This document shows, piece after piece, positions 1-12,918 of a stretch of 64,000 nt of DNA; position 1 is the stretch's first letter, and the number at the start of each line of letters is the position of its first letter. The notes beneath the pieces were generated by a model that saw only the letters and a list, made by a program, of their open reading frames with translations, was not told the origin of the DNA and made no database searches. Origin of the DNA: Emydura subglobosa (Eukaryota > Chordata > Testudines > Chelidae); assembly GCA_007922225.1 (NCBI GenBank), contig ML679941.1, forward strand, positions 58,181,849-58,245,848, read 5' to 3'. A program made the translations under genes and the position numbers.

Positions 1-267
1 TCAAGAATTTGCTACTGTAAAACATTTAAAATTAGGGTGCAAGTGCTAACATAAATATTTAATTCTTCTGAGCAATATTTAAACCATAATTGTAGCATTT
101 AATTAGAAGGTCGATCATTTTCATCAAGTTTTACAAAAAAATAAAAGAATGTAAAGAATGTTTACAAATTAAAAAAACAAAATACTTCCTACACAAGATG
201 ACACACTTTCATATAATTGATTCTTCTATGTTGTAAACTTGTCATTATATTTTGTATATTCTCTCAC

Positions 268-335
268 CTAGATAACTGATCCACCATGACTTGCTCTACT
301 ACAGTTTGTTTTCTTCTCTCTGCAGCTACATCCTC
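268..335 (-). CDS. JHY: Gene 1 (JHY-like), coding exon 7 of those visible
   Basis: This minus-strand exon of 68 nt has a CAG acceptor ending at 336 and a GTGAGA donor at 267. It reads EDVAAERRKQTVVEQ followed by VMVDQLS and ends in phase 2. It follows the 3806-3928 exon in phase 0. The sequence is charged and probably helical. The next exon lies beyond the left edge, so the gene is truncated by the window. The JHY assignment rests on recalled resemblance, not on an alignment. JHY (C11orf63) is known as a ciliogenesis protein whose loss gives juvenile hydrocephalus in mice. Confidence 0.62.
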
Positions 336-1480
336 CTGAAATGAAAGACCCATTAAGAACTTATGAGATACAATAAACACTTCAGAAAGTAAGGTAATTT
401 TTAGATTTGCATTGCAGTTAAGCAATGCAATTGCCAATATGAAATTTTCAAATGTTTTTTTTTTTAATCAAGAGAATTATACTGTGAATGAGGTCGGTTA
501 AAATATAGCCACATAATGCATTCTGATATAGTTAAACTTTACATATGCATTAGGTCTGTTTATTCTGAGCAGGCTTTTTTCCTTTCCAGATCTCTGAATT
601 ACAGGTATTCAGTTTTTATCTGTGATGCAATGAGGTGTTACAATTATCGGTGTCTTATACTAAGTTATTGAACATACTCCTCCTTGTCCATTACCTGCTC
701 CAAGTGATGGTTAAAAGTAACTATAGACTCGAGGACAAAATGATAACAACTGCAAGCTGTCGTCCATGGATCATTTCCTAAATGTCCCTAGATTTCAACA
801 CTAAGAATCAAGCAGTGGGTATGTTGAGAAGGGAGAATCCCATTTTAGAGGGTGAACCTTCAATATCTGAATTTCAATTCAGTGACAGAAGACATCTTTT
901 TCTTCTCTAGTGCATCCTTCATTCAGCTGTTAGAAAAATACATGGCGGGGCTTTTACAAAGCAACAGAGACAAGTATTTGATTTCAATGGAAGTCATAGG
1001 ACAAAAGGAAGGAACTCTACTATGAACAAAATAGCCCTTTTATTCAGGATGAATACAGCTTCTCCTGCAAAACGCTAACTATACTTGGTGACATTCTAGA
1101 GCAAATCACAGAAATTGTACGATGGTCTTACTTAAACAGGGGAATTCTCATTTCACTCATACTTATAGATCATGTATATATTTATTATTCAAAATATCTA
1201 AAACAACTATTCTACACAGGACTTTATATTGCACTTGTCTCCATAGTATCTGAGTGCCTTCCCGTAGTGCATTAAGCCAGGTGACCACAGGTCTGTCACG
1301 TGTTGTTTGTTCTCTCATTCACTCCACAGAGGAAGAAGCGTATGGAATGATGTATCCCATTTTCGGAGGGTGTTGTTGTGTTAAAAATACCTGTTGCAAC
1401 ATGTTTATGTTAGAGAAGGCAAGGTCAAAGAAATGCACATTGCACTTGGAGTGGAAGTCGGTGAGGTTTGTGATAGGCTT
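336..1480. other. Intron of gene 1, AT-rich
   Basis: Intronic sequence with no coding or RNA signal that I can support. The right part from about 1310 may be the decayed 3' end of the LINE remnant that follows. Confidence 0.5.
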
Positions 1481-1960
1481 CAGTTATTGGAGGAGTTTAT
1501 TGCGGAGTTTGGGACAACTCCTGGAGAAGATCCTGTCTCCCACACAGATGAGCTTTACTCTTACTGTGCCAGAGGAGCAACGTTGTTGACCACAGTCTTC
1601 ATCCAGGAGCTTTAAACAGTCTTTTAAGTATCCTGGGCCCATGCCATGGAGAGCTTTGAAGATAAGGACCAAAACACTGAACTTGAATCTATGGGAAACC
1701 AGTGTAGAGAGTGCAGGACAGCACAATGCTGAGGAGACATGCTGCAGTGCTTTGTACTTGTTGAAATTTCCTAAGTGCTGACAGTTTCATGACCAGGCAT
1801 ATTGCATTGCTGTAGTCCAGCTAAGAGGTGATGGAGGCATGAATAACTGAGGCAAGCTTTTCATCCACCAGGATGGGACAGAGTCTCACAGCCATTGTGA
1901 TGTGAGAGCTCAGCAATGGCGAGGAATCCAAGAGCACTCCTAGACTATGGACTGAACTGA
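1481..1960 (-). mobile_element. L2/Rex-like LINE, reverse transcriptase C-terminal remnant
   Basis: On the minus strand the translation shows the signature of non-LTR reverse transcriptase C-termini: a decayed LDYSNA motif near 1830-1800, then FKALHGMGPGYLKDCL near 1650-1600. Stops and frame changes make it a fossil. It lies in an intron of gene 1. The clade (L2, Rex/Babar or L3) cannot be settled by eye. Confidence 0.6.
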
Positions 1961-3805
1961 CCAATTGTGGATGCAAACCTTCACAGAGAAGACTACATCG
2001 TGGTTCCTATCACATCAAAATACTCCTCAATACAAATACAAAATACTCCTCAAAATACAGTGGCTCACCTCTAAATTATTTTTGATACTGCAAAACAACA
2101 AACAGAAGGAAATTACAGAAAAAAATCCACTTTACAAGAATTTTTTAATAATGGTTACACTCAAAGGGAATGTTAACATATATTGTATATTTAAGACAAT
2201 CTTTTTAAGATTTTTTAAAAATAAATATACACAACTGATAATAGGTCTGATATTTTTGGAAAAGAAAAATCTTATGGATGAAAATTATATCTAAAATTAT
2301 ATCTATTACATATTAAATCTCTCTCAAAGCACTAAGGATATGACATAAACCAACTCAGAACTGAAATTCTAAGTTAAGGATGCCTTGGCAGCTTTCACTC
2401 ATTGTGCCTATGTATTCTTTTATAGGAGATATCCAAGTTCAACAACTATTTCAAGATGCTCTGACAGAACCAGTACCTAATCACACCACAGTGAGTTCAA
2501 TACATCAGATCATCCATAAATTAAGCCTTTTTGTTTTGTTTTATTGGTGTAGTCCAGCAAAAAAACAAGTCCTGGAGGCTGCTTAGCACTTTCATACTGT
2601 GGAGAAATTTCATACTGTGGCCTTGGTAAGGAATAGGTGGATACTGAGCATGGCAAATGCATGACTGCTTAAATATAATCCAGTGAACGTAAATGGTACA
2701 TGTAGTGGCTAATCTAATTACTCCTACTGTCAAACAGGAGTTGTGATTAAGAGATGCTCTTGGAAAGAGAGAGGATAAAGCTATGAGTGCCAAACACTGA
2801 CAGAAATGCTTTTAAAGGTTCCCTTGACATCGGTCAAACAGCTACTTAATGACTCAGTGTATGTTGGTTACAGTGTTTTTGACAGCCCGATCAGCTGGCA
2901 GTGCCCACTCCTCTCAATTTTCTGCACCTTAGTTGATTGTGAGAAACAAAGCATGACACTCAGCAATTTTAATGGTGGCCCAGAACGGCCCTTGCACAAT
3001 TCTCATCCCTGCAGTACCGAGCCCTTAATAGTAAGGGTTTTTTTTTTAATTGTTTAAATAGTTAACAGATGAAGTATGTGTTATAGTTATGCATCTGAGA
3101 GTTCTCTTATCATGCAAGGAACTACTGTGCCACATCTACATTCACTTTCATGGGAATTAGAACCATTTAACTGTTTATTATGATGCAAACTTCTATTCAA
3201 GCAGATGGGCAAATAGTACTTTCCATTCATTCTACTTGCATTTGCAGTCTCACAAAAAGTTGAATGTCTTGCATGCTCTGTCATTATGCTAACCCATTTC
3301 AATAGACATTTGTGTCTACAAAAAAAAATAAACTATGAAAACAATCACCATTCATGTTCAGTATTGAATCATGAAAAGCCAGAGCTCACCCAAGTTCAAT
3401 TTCATTATAAATAATCCTAAACTGTGATTGAAATTCATGTACTATATTTGTCTGCACAGTTCTGACAAAAGATCACAGAAGAGATAGAAGAGACCTATTA
3501 GGTCACCCAGTTAATTTCCTTGTCAATGCTAGATCATGAAAGATTTCATCAATATAAATATATTATGTAAAAATACACATATATACAAACTTCTATCAGT
3601 GAGATTTTCAAAAATGCTCAGCACTGGGCCTAACTCTGATCCCACTGAAAACAATAGTTACATTTCTTTTTACTACAATGGAAGAAGTTGGGCACTGACT
3701 GCTTTTGAAAACTCCATTCTATATTTGTACAGTATATCAAAATTTATACTTACAAGCTTTGATATACAAGGATATTTACATAACAATACCATTCAGGAAA
3801 CTTAC
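1961..3805. other. Intron of gene 1, nothing recognised
   Basis: AT-rich single-copy-looking intron. Short ORFs here have no family resemblance, no flanking splice pair in a compatible phase, and biased AT composition. Confidence 0.45.
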
Positions 3806-3928
3806 AGCTTCTAACTTCCTTATGCTGTGCTGAATAGTGTAGGGCTTGCTTGTATAGCACTGCTGCAAGAGGGCTTTCTCATCAAGAGCCATAAGATCAT
3901 GACCAGTGCTGTCTTCAGGCTGTGGATC
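3806..3928 (-). CDS. JHY: Gene 1 (JHY-like), coding exon 6
   Basis: This 123-nt minus-strand exon is phase 0 at both ends, with acceptor TCTCTGTAG and donor GTAAGT. It encodes 41 residues starting DPQPEDSTGHDLMALDEKAL, then a stretch with QQCYTSKPY and ending IRKLEA. The acidic then basic pattern suggests a structural or adaptor protein rather than an enzyme. Being symmetric, the exon could be skipped without a frame change. Gene identity is tentative; the exon itself is well supported by both splice sites and by phase. Confidence 0.65.
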
Positions 3929-4280
3929 CTACAGAGAAATAAACTGTATTTTACTTACAATATCATGGACAATCACTGTAGCAAACAAAAAACATTTTTA
4001 ACAATATATTAAATATATTTTTCTTTGGTTTAGACTTCTTTTGTAACAAACATTTCTTACAGTTTTGCAGAATTTATCAGTACTCTAAAGAGGAGATCAA
4101 TGTACAGGGTAAATATATTACATTTAGAAATGAGGGGGAAGAAATACAAACTTTTTTCAGAAGAATTCACCAGAAGCTGAGTATTTTTTTAATCAAGTTT
4201 AATTATGCTGAATGCAAAGATTACTTTTTCATAAAAGAATTACTTAACTCCCAGGACCTGATTTAAATAAAAAATTCTGA
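3929..4280. other. Intron of gene 1, nothing recognised
   Basis: AT-rich intron between exon 6 and the CR1 cluster. Confidence 0.45.
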
Positions 4281-4978
4281 ATCATAGAATCATAGAAATG
4301 GTAAGGCTGGGAGGGCCCTCAAGAGGTCATCTAGTCCGTCCTTCTACACTGACACAGGATTAAGTATACTCTTACACAACCCTGACAGGCATTGTCTAAC
4401 CTATTCTTAAAACCTCCAAGAATAGGGATTACACGACCTCCTTAGGTAACCTATTCTAGTTATTCTCACAGTTAGAAAGTTTTTTCTAATAGCTAATCTA
4501 AATCTTCCTTGCTACTAAGCCAATTACTTCTTGTCCCACCCTTGTTGGACATGGAGAACAATTGATCAATGTCCTCTTTATAACAACCTTTTACATATTT
4601 GACGACTGTTATGTTCCCCCTGAGCCTTCTCTTCTTTAGACTAAAAATGTTCAACTCTTTCAATTTTTCCTCATAGATCATGTCTTATCAGTTTTGTTGC
4701 TCTCCTCTTAGACGCTCTCCAATTTGTTCACATCTTTATTAATGTGCGGTGCTCAAAACTGGCCATAGTACTCCAACTGAGGCTTTACCAGTGCAGAGTA
4801 AAGAGGAACAATTACCTTCCATATCTTATATAAACCCTCTTGTTAATATATATCCCACAATGACATTTGCCTTTTTTGCCATAAAATTGCACTGAATCAT
4901 ATTCAGTTTATGATCCACTTTAACTGCGAAATCCTTTTCTGCAGTACTACTGATTCACTAATTATTTTACATATTGTA
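4281..4978 (-). mobile_element. CR1 LINE, 3' fragment
   Basis: It begins with TCATAGAATCATAGAA, the reverse complement of the CR1 tail (ATTCTATGA repeats), and continues as reverse-oriented CR1 3' sequence. It is 5'-truncated, as is usual for CR1, and decayed. Inserted antisense relative to the plus strand and sense to gene 1. Confidence 0.8.
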
Positions 4979-4980
4979 TT

Positions 4981-6560
4981 TCATAGAATCATAGAAATGT
5001 AGGGCTGGAAGGAACTCAGAGAGGTCATACAGTCCATCCCACTGTGCAGAGGCAGGACCAGTCCCTGAGAGGTGTTTGTCCATCCTGTTCTTAAAAATCT
5101 CCAATGATGGGATTCCACAAACTCTCTTGGATGACTATTCCAGAGTTTAATTATCGTTCTCTTGAGAAAAATCTTTTTAATATCCAACCTAAATCTCACT
5201 TGCTGCAGATTAAGGCAACAATTGATCAGTGTCCTCTCTAGAACAGCCCTCAACTTATTTAACAGTTATCAGACTCCTCTTCAGTCTTCTTTTCTCAAGA
5301 CTAAATATACCCAGTTTTTCTTTAGCCTTTCCTTATCTGTCAGATTTTTCAAACTTTTTATCATGTTTGTTTCTTTCCACTGGACCCGCTCCCATTTGTC
5401 CACATTTTTCTTAATTAGTGGTGCCCAGAACTGGACACAGTACTCCAGCTGAGGCCTCACCAGAGATGGGTAAAGCAGAAAAATTACCTCCCTTATCTTA
5501 AATACAACAATCCTGTTAATACACCACAGAATATTAGCCTTTTTTGCAACTGTATCACGTATTCAATTTGTGATCTACTATAACCACCAGATTCTTCTCA
5601 AAAGCACTACTGCATAGTCTATTATCCATTTTGCATTTGTGCATTTGATTTTTTCTTCTTAAGTGTAATGCTTTGCATTTGTCTTATTGAATTTCATCTC
5701 ATTGATTTTAGATTCAATTCTCAAATTTATTGAGATCATTCTGAATTCCAATCCTGCCTTCCAAAGTGCTTGCAACCCCTCCCAGGTTGGTTTCATCCAC
5801 AAATTTTATAAAAATACTCTCCATTATCTAAGTTGTTAATTAAAATTTTGAATAGTACTGAATGCAGAACTGATCCCTGGAGGACTTGATATGTCCACTC
5901 CGTTTCACAGAGAAACGCTGATAACTATGCTTTGAGTACAGTCTTTCTATGAGTTATGCAACCACCTTACAGTAGTTTCATCTAGACCATATTTCCCTAG
6001 TTTACTTATGAGAATGTCATGTGGGACAGTGTCAAAAGCCATACTAAAGTCCAGAGATACCATATGTACTGCCTCCTCCATCCACTAGGCCAGTAATACT
6101 ATCAAGCAAGGAAATTAGAGTGGTTTGGCAAGATTTGTTCTTGACAAATCCATGCTGGTTATTACTTATCACCTTAGTATCCCTCAAGTTTCAACAAACT
6201 GATTGTTTGTTCCAATTTGTTCCAATACCATTCTGGGTATCAAAGTTAGGATGACAAGTCATAATTTCCCAGGATCTCCTTTTTCCACATTCTGAAGATA
6301 GGTACTGTTTGCCCATTACTAGCTCTCTGGGACCTCGCCCGCTCTCCATAGTTATTGGAGATAATCACTAATGGTTCAGAGATTGATTTACTAGCTCACA
6401 TATTCTACTGTGATTTTCGTCAGGCCCTGCAATTTGAATACATCTTGCTTATTTAAGTATTTCTTTAACCTCTTCTTTTCCTAGTCTGATCAGAGGTCCT
6501 TCTCCCTTGTTGTTAATTATTAGTTGTGTTGAACATCTGGACACAATTAACTTTTTTAGT
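4981..6560 (-). mobile_element. CR1 LINE, second tandem 3' copy
   Basis: A second TCATAGAATCATAGAAATG tail starts two bases after the previous copy ends. The copy extends about 1.6 kb into decayed ORF2 sequence. The abutment at 4979-4981 suggests insertion at or near the end of the first copy. Confidence 0.8.
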
Positions 6561-7189
6561 AAAAACTGAAGTAAAAGGGTAATTAAACACTTGATGATAA
6601 AAATCAAGATATTTAAAATAATATATCCTGATTTTTTATTTTACATTTTTTTTTAAAAATATAAGAATTGTTTTTACTCTTCTCATGTTTAGAAATGTCT
6701 TTTTAGTGGGCCCAAAAGCAACATCACCAAACATACTTGACTCCAACTCTACTCTGCCCTCCTCTTCCTCTCTGAAAACATGCCACCTGCTGTCCTTTCA
6801 GTTTCAATTTCAATTGTGCTGCTCTCCTAAACACTCTCTTGCAGGCCAAGGAGAAGCACAGCATGCAAATGAGTTTCTTTTACACAGGTGCAGGACAGTG
6901 TGATGTTATGCTTGTGCAGGAGAGAGGAAGTGAAACTGACCATCAATGGAACACTACCACTGACAGAGTGCTGTACAATGAACCAAGTAAACACAGTCAT
7001 CAAAAAGGAAATTTTTCCTGTCTTGATTCTCTTGCAGTTATAGATTCTCTTAAATTTTATTTGAACACTGGCAAGTACATTTGCAAAGGTGATTTCAAGT
7101 GGACAATCCTTTTAAGAGAATCAAGCAATATACACAGTACCCATCTCAGCCTGGGACACTAATCTCTCTCTTCCATAACTTTTTCTTTT
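6561..7189. other. Intron of gene 1, nothing recognised
   Basis: Intronic sequence with short ORFs but no splice or homology support. Confidence 0.4.
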
Positions 7190-7890
7190 CATGCCATTAA
7201 CATTCAGCAGCTAAAATTATCCTTCACTCTCGTCATGTCAAGCATGTCACTGCTTTTTTAATCCATTCATTAGCTTCCTCTCTTTTTCCATAGTATTCAA
7301 ACTCATCGTCTTTGATCAAGGCTTCATCCAATTTATAACTCTTCAATGGCCATCCCCCTCCTAATATCTCTTGCTCACCTTCTACTCCCATCTTAATGTC
7401 TTTTTCATGCTTTTCCTCACACCTGGAATGATAACTCTTCCGGTGTGCCCAGAATCCTCACCCTGTTCCTCTTCTTCAAAAGAAAATGAAAGGTAACTTT
7501 TTTCATTTTGTTCTTCCATTGTTGATCTCTACTCCTCTGCTGTCTACTTCCCATCTTTTACACCACCTCAGTCTTATTTTTTTTTAAATAGCAGAACTTA
7601 GAAGATTCATTAGTAATATAATACAATTATTATTTATTGTTTGTATGGTGGTAGCACCAAGAAGTCCCAATCAGGGGTTGGGACCCTGTTGTGCTGGGCA
7701 CCATACATACATGGAATAAATTATCCCTACCCCAAAGGACTTACAATCTAAATAGCTCACATTATCTTTATGTATTTTAACCCCTTTCCCTCTTTTTCCC
7801 ACCTCTTCTTTTGTCTGCTATTTTCATTTTCTGTTTGTCTGTAAGTTCTTTAGAGCAGTGGTCATATATTTTTTTCTGTTCTTTGTAAAC
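7190..7890 (+). mobile_element. L3-type (CR1-clade) LINE relic with an opposite-strand tail at 7622-7765
   Basis: Plus-strand sequence resembles the pyrimidine-rich 3' coding part of amniote L3, ending in GTAAGTTCTTTAGAGCAG, a form of the L3 3' tail. At 7622-7765 the reverse complement of the same tail type is found (TTACAATCTAAATAGCTCA on the plus strand), which suggests a second inserted fragment. Highly diverged. Confidence 0.55.
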
Positions 7891-8234
7891 TATGCTAAGT
7901 TATGGCTCTATATTTAAATTAAAAAAGATTGAAAGTACTTCCCCATTCCAATGTACCATCATCCTTCCTCTTTTGGAGTTATCAATTATGAATTTTCCTT
8001 CTAATAAAAGTGCAAACAAGAAATCTCCTCTATAGTTCATGCAAATCTTGCTCACCTGGCTGGGAGAAGTGCCTTTCCAGGGCATATGCTTGCTCTCCAA
8101 CTGGAGACATATGCTTCTAGAGTTCATAAGAGGAAAGGGTTCAAATAGATTTCCTCTATTGTAATGCCTATTTAACATTTGAAATGCTCAGATACTATGA
8201 GGAAGTATATCTGCAAGTTTAGAACACAGGTTAC

Positions 8235-8411
8235 CTCTTTATCTGCTGTGTTTCTTGAAGATTCCTCAAGTAGGTCCTTGTTTTTTTTCTTTTCTGCAGT
8301 TCTCTGAGAAAACTGTTTATACCCCTCTTTCATTTCTGCTTCATACTGCTGATACTTTAGTTTGTATTTGTCTGTTGGGGATGGCAGATTTTCTGGTATT
8401 GTCTTTTGCTC
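8235..8411 (-). CDS. JHY: Gene 1 (JHY-like), coding exon 5
   Basis: This 177-nt minus-strand exon is phase 0 at both ends, with acceptor TCTTTACAG and donor GTAACC. It encodes 59 residues with a helical segment DKYKLKYQQYEAEMKEGYKQ followed by a lysine-rich stretch (EKKKNKD). This tyrosine/lysine pattern is the part that most recalls JHY. It is separated from the upstream exon (19169-19294) by a 10.7-kb intron that holds the DIRS element E1. No enzyme motif is visible. Confidence 0.66.
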
Positions 8412-9168
8412 CTGTAAAGAAAGCTAAAAAGCAAAGAATAGTCAGAAATAACAGCCTTCTGCTGTGATACACGTCAACGCAGGATTATTATGTGCATCCA
8501 GTACAACACTTTACAGTTAAAAGACCGATGTTCCTTGATACCACACTTAACATTTAGAAGAACATAAATACTGTTGTATAATAACATTAGGTTGTTCTCA
8601 TGAAACTCTTCTTGTTTTGCCTTCGTCAAATTTTTTTTTTCAGTGAATAAAGTGACTCTCAACCATACCCAGAAACCAAAATTCACCTGTGGTCTCTTGC
8701 CAGCCTTTGCAGATGCAGAGGACTGTAAGATTGGAGCTACAGCATGAACCCATATATAGTTTGAAATGCTGAATGAAGGGGCCAAAGGTTATCTAAATCA
8801 GACATTGCAGTGGTACTGGGTAATCATTGGAGTGCTGCTCCCTCACCTTCCCCTATACATTGCTCAATTCCAAGGACAGCATCAGTTGAAAAGCTTTGGA
8901 GCCAGCTACATAGTTCCTTGAGATCCCACTTCCCTTCTCCTGAAGTCAAGTGCTGTGCTACAAACAGCAGCAGTAAAAACAGGGTTGGGGGAGAAACCAA
9001 TATGCTTCTTATCTCCTCTCCTCTTTCTTCCATTGAGTCTTAACACCTACAGGACTTTGCTGATTTTTTGCCACCCTCTCCCATCTCCCAGACAGAGTAG
9101 TGGACCCAGCAGGTGTCACCTTATGAATCATGTGTGGGTCCTGCACCAGTTGTTGAGCAATCCCGTGG
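8412..9168. other. Intron of gene 1, nothing recognised
   Basis: The ORFs on both strands near 8810-9040 overlap each other and have no supporting signals. Confidence 0.4.
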
Positions 9169-9421
9169 TATGTCTACACCACAGAGACTGTACCATGTTG
9201 GCTTAGCCCCATAGTGTAGACACAGCCTACATTGACAGAAGGATTTTTTTATTTTGGTGTAGGAACAGAATGTTACCTACATCAGTGGAAACACACTTGC
9301 ATCTACATAGCTGCTTCTACATTGGGGGTTATGTCAGCACAGTTACATTGGCTGGGATGTGTTTTTTCTCACTCCTGACTACGCAGCTATGCTGATATAA
9401 TGTTCAAGTGTAGACCAAGTC
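9169..9421. mobile_element. MITE-like fold-back element
   Basis: The ends are inverted: TATGTCTACACC at the left and GTGTAGACCAAG at the right. The body is non-coding. Related GTCTACAC-ended segments occur at 15190, 15745, 20279 and 22850. Confidence 0.45.
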
Positions 9422-9631
9422 CTGTTCTAGAACAGTATTCCTTGCACCATGAAACTAGCCTCCCTTGGAAGATGTGAATCTCTCAAGAAAAGTGTAGACA
9501 AGCCTATAAAAAAATGCAGAAATGAGGAATTATTTCCCTTTCACTTGATGATTTTCTGAATGTTCTACAGAGAGGATTTGGGGCATGCCAACACTACAGC
9601 CCCTACAGCACTGCGTCATACATCAGCAGAA

Positions 9632-9860
9632 AACAAGGTTACTTACCAGTAACTGATGTACTTCGAGATGTGCTGCTCATGTCCATTCCACTAAAGGTGT
9701 GTGCACACCTCCATGCACGGTTACCTGGAACTTTTTTCCCCTTAGCAGATCCCATAGGGCCGGCTCCAGCACCCCCTGGAGCCCCGTGCACAAGCCGCGG
9801 TATATGAGGCGCTGCCGGCCCTACGCCTCCTCAGTCCCTTCTTTCTGCCAACTCCAGCAG
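9632..9860. repeat. E1 inverted terminal repeat (3' side of the element)
   Basis: Begins AACAAGGTTACTTACCAG, as E2 does. The part from about 9690 onward is the inverted counterpart of 14945-15110. It carries a TATATGAGG TATA-like motif near 9800. Confidence 0.75.
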
Positions 9861-9880
9861 CGGAGATGGGGGTGGGTTGT

Positions 9881-9981
9881 GGAATGGACACGAGCAACAC
9901 ATCTCAAAGAACATCAGTTACCGGTAAGTAACCTTGTTTCCTTCTTCGAGTGCTTGCTCATGTCTATTCCACTATAGGTGA
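9881..9981. repeat. E1 internal complementary region
   Basis: The first half is the reverse complement of the left terminus (CCGGTAAGTAACCTTGTT) and the second half of the right terminus (TTCGAGTGCTTGCTCATGTC). It lies directly between the 3' terminal repeat and the recombinase gene, the DIRS-1 position. Confidence 0.72.
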
Positions 9982-10014
9982 CTAACAAACAATATCTCTG
10001 GAGGTGGATCGGAG

Positions 10015-11000
10015 TTACCGGTGAGCTGCTCTCAGCACCGCTCTGCCGAATCCCGCATCCTCTCTTGCCTGCTGGACGATGGCGTAGTGGGACGTGAAGG
10101 TATGCACCGATGACCATGTGGCAGTCTTGCAGATGTCCTGCAGGGGCACTCTCTCCAGGAAGGCTGTGGATGAGGCTTGAGCTCTGGTTGAGTGCTCTGT
10201 GATGGTTCCTGGAAGCAGCACCTTCGCCTGCTCGTAGCAGAACTTGATGCATGATGTAATCCACGAGGAGATGCACTGGTTGGAGACAGGTGAGCCTTTC
10301 ATCTGGTTGGCCACTGTGACAAAGAGCTGTGTCAATTTCCGGAACGGCTTTGTATGCTCAATGTAGAAAGCCAGGATTTGTCTCGCGTCCAGCGAATGCC
10401 ATCTCCTCTCCTCCTCCGAACAGTGAGGTTTGGGAAAAAAAACACGGGGAGAAAAATATCTTGGTTACAATGAAATTGGGAAACCACCTTTGGTAGAAAG
10501 GCCGGATGCGGCCTCAGCTGGAACTTGTCCTTATAGAATACTGTATAAGGGGGCTCTGAGGTCAAGGCCCTAATCTCGGAAACCCTCCTGGCTGAGGTAA
10601 TGGCCACCAGGAAGGCCACTTCCATGAGAGCATGAGCAGATGGCATGAAGCCGTGGGTTCGAAGGGGAGCCCCATGAGTCTCGAAAGGGCCAGGTTGAGA
10701 TCCAAGGGAGGCCCCGGGTCATGGACCTGCGGATAAAGCCTCTCCACTCCCTTGAGGAAACTGACTGACATGGGATGGGAGAACAGCAATCTCCCCTCTA
10801 TAGGCTGATGGAAGGACGAAATGGCCACGAGGTGAACCTTCAATGAGGCCAGCGCCAGACCCTGGAGCTCAGGCTGGAGCAGGTACTCTAGGATCGCCTG
10901 TCTAGGCGAGAGACTGAGCGGAATACCCCGGGACGCCACCCAACAGATAAACTGCCTCCACTTAGCCTGATACATGACCTGTGTAGAAGATTTCCTGCTG
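10015..11000 (-). pseudogene. E1 tyrosine recombinase, frameshifted
   Basis: DIRS tyrosine recombinase remnant. The core-binding part (SSTQVMYQAKWRQF, near 10980), the first catalytic arginine (ITSARRVSE, near 10580), and the HSTR box with the terminal tyrosine (TSHYAI, near 10150-10060) are all visible. They are spread over different reading frames, so the protein is not produced intact. The catalytic residues themselves are preserved, so the breaks are mainly indels. Confidence 0.75.
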
Positions 11001-11024
11001 CCGAGCAGGCTCTCTCTCCCTCTG

Positions 11025-11441
11025 TCAGCCACAGAGCCTCCAGGCTGTGAGGTGTAGGGAGTCCAGGTCCAGGTGCAACAGGTGACCGTGGTCCTGGGAT
11101 AGAAGGTCGTGCTGCCTCTGGAGCTCCAGAGGTGGGGCGATCGAAAGGTCCAACAGCATGCTGAACCAGTGCAGTCTTGGCCAGGCCGGAGTGATGAGTA
11201 TAACACTCGCCCTGTCCCTCTTTATTTTCAGCAGGACTTTGGGTAGGAGCGGAATGGGTGGGAACGCATACATGAGGGCCCCCATCCGGTCCATAAGTAA
11301 TGCGTCGGAAATTGACCCAGTCTCCCAACCCCGGAGCAAGCAGAACCTCGGACACTTTGTGTTCCAGATCAACGCAAATAGGTGCTGTTGGGGAATGCCC
11401 CACTTCTGGAAGATCAAAGCCACCACCTCTGGGTGCAACAA
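11025..11441 (-). pseudogene. E1 DIRS methyltransferase-like domain
   Basis: 139 residues matching the domain that follows RNase H in DIRS elements: LIFQKWGIPQQHLFAL, then LMYAFPPIPLLPKVL and VILITPAWPRLHW. It is in the same frame as the RNase H segment, separated only by a nonsense codon (TAG at 11442-11444) where E2 has tryptophan. In other DIRS elements this domain is compared with Dam-type N6-adenine methyltransferases; activity is not shown here. Confidence 0.7.
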
Positions 11442-12918
11442 CTAGTCGTGGCAGGGTAGAAACGACCTGCTGAGGTGATCCGCTTCGTTGTTCCTCACTC
11501 CTGGGAGATGAGAGGCAGTCAAGTGGAAATCATGCCTCATGGCAAAGTTGCACAGACGGATAGCTTCCTCGCAGAAGGCTGACGAGCACAATCCCCCCTG
11601 CCTGTTTACGTAAAACATGGCTGCGGTGATGTCTGTCAGCACCTGCACCACTCTGCCTGTCAGGAATCGGAGGAACACCTGGCACGCTAGGCGAATGGCC
11701 CTCAGCTCCTTCACATTGATGTACAGGAGCCTCTCCTCCCCCGACCATAGCCCCTGAGTGCCTAGGTTGGCGATGATGTGGGCTCCCCAACCTACGTCCG
11801 ACACGTCGGAAATTAGGGTGACCAACGGGACCAGTTCCCTAAACGGAACGCCCTTCATCACTGCCCTGGGAGTCCGCCACCAGTTCAGGGAGGCTAAGAC
11901 AGGCGGGGGAACTGTGACCACCTGGTCCAATGGGTGTCTGCTCGGCACATATACCGAGGCCAACCATGCCTGAACCGAGCCTCAGGCAAGCTAGTCTCAC
12001 TACATCCATGCAGGCTGCCATGTGGCCTAACAGCTGCAGGCACTCCTGGCTGTTGCAGTGGGGCATCGGTGCAGCTGGGAGATGATAGAGACCATCTCAT
12101 CGAAACGTGGCTGAGGCAGAAAGGCTCTGGCCTGGGAAGTGTCCAGGGTGGCCCCAATGAATTCTATGTGTTGCACTGGGGTTAGTGTGGACTTCTGCTC
12201 GTTTATTAACAGTCCCACTCTGCTGCACATGGAGCAAGTGAGAGTCATGCTCTCCTGTACTTGGGACCTGGACCTGCCCCTGATAAGCCAGTCATCTAGG
12301 TAAGGAAAAATGTGCACACCCTTTCATCTCAGGTGGGCAGCCACTACCGCCATGCACTTGGTTAACACCCTTGAAGCCGAAGATAGGCCAAAGGGTAGGG
12401 CTGTAAACTGGTAGTGGGAGCCAACCACCGTGAAATGGAGAAAACGCCTGTGGCTGGAAGTATGTGTCCTTGAGGTTAAGGGAGGCATACCAGTCTCCTG
12501 GATCCAGGGAAGGGATTATGGAGGCTAGGGAGACCATGCGAAACCTGAGTCATTTGACATATTTGTTTAGATGACGCAGGTCTACTATGGGTCTCAGACC
12601 CCCCTTTGCCTTGGGGATGAGGAAATACCTCGAATAGAACCCCTTCCCACTTCTGCCTTGAGGGACCATTTCCACCGCTCCTATGTTGAGGAGGGTCTCC
12701 ACCTCCTGCAAGAGGAGTTCTTCTTGAGAGGGGTCCCTGAAGAGGGATGGAGGGGGAGGATAGATATAAACTGTAGGGCACAGCGTCCTGAGACTATCCC
12801 AAGGACCCAACGGTCTGAAGTGATCTTTGCCCCTTCGGGATAGAAAGGCCTTAACCTGTTCAGGAAGGGGCGGGGCAGATCCAGGAGAGCAGTCGGGGCA
12901 CCACCCTCAGGCGCACCA
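11442..12918 (-). pseudogene. E1 reverse transcriptase-RNase H, fragmented
   Basis: Reverse transcriptase blocks lie in at least three frames: FYSRYFLIPKAKGGLRPIVD (near 12600), SLNLKDTYF (near 12480), then PYLDDWLIRG with the YxDD-type box (near 12290). RNase H follows in one open stretch (11963-11442) with the acidic residues of ISDVSD, KELRA and LTDI and the C-terminal SHLPGVRN..AD. The frame is open through the gag stop (12919-12921) and has no ATG where E2 has one. Confidence 0.78.
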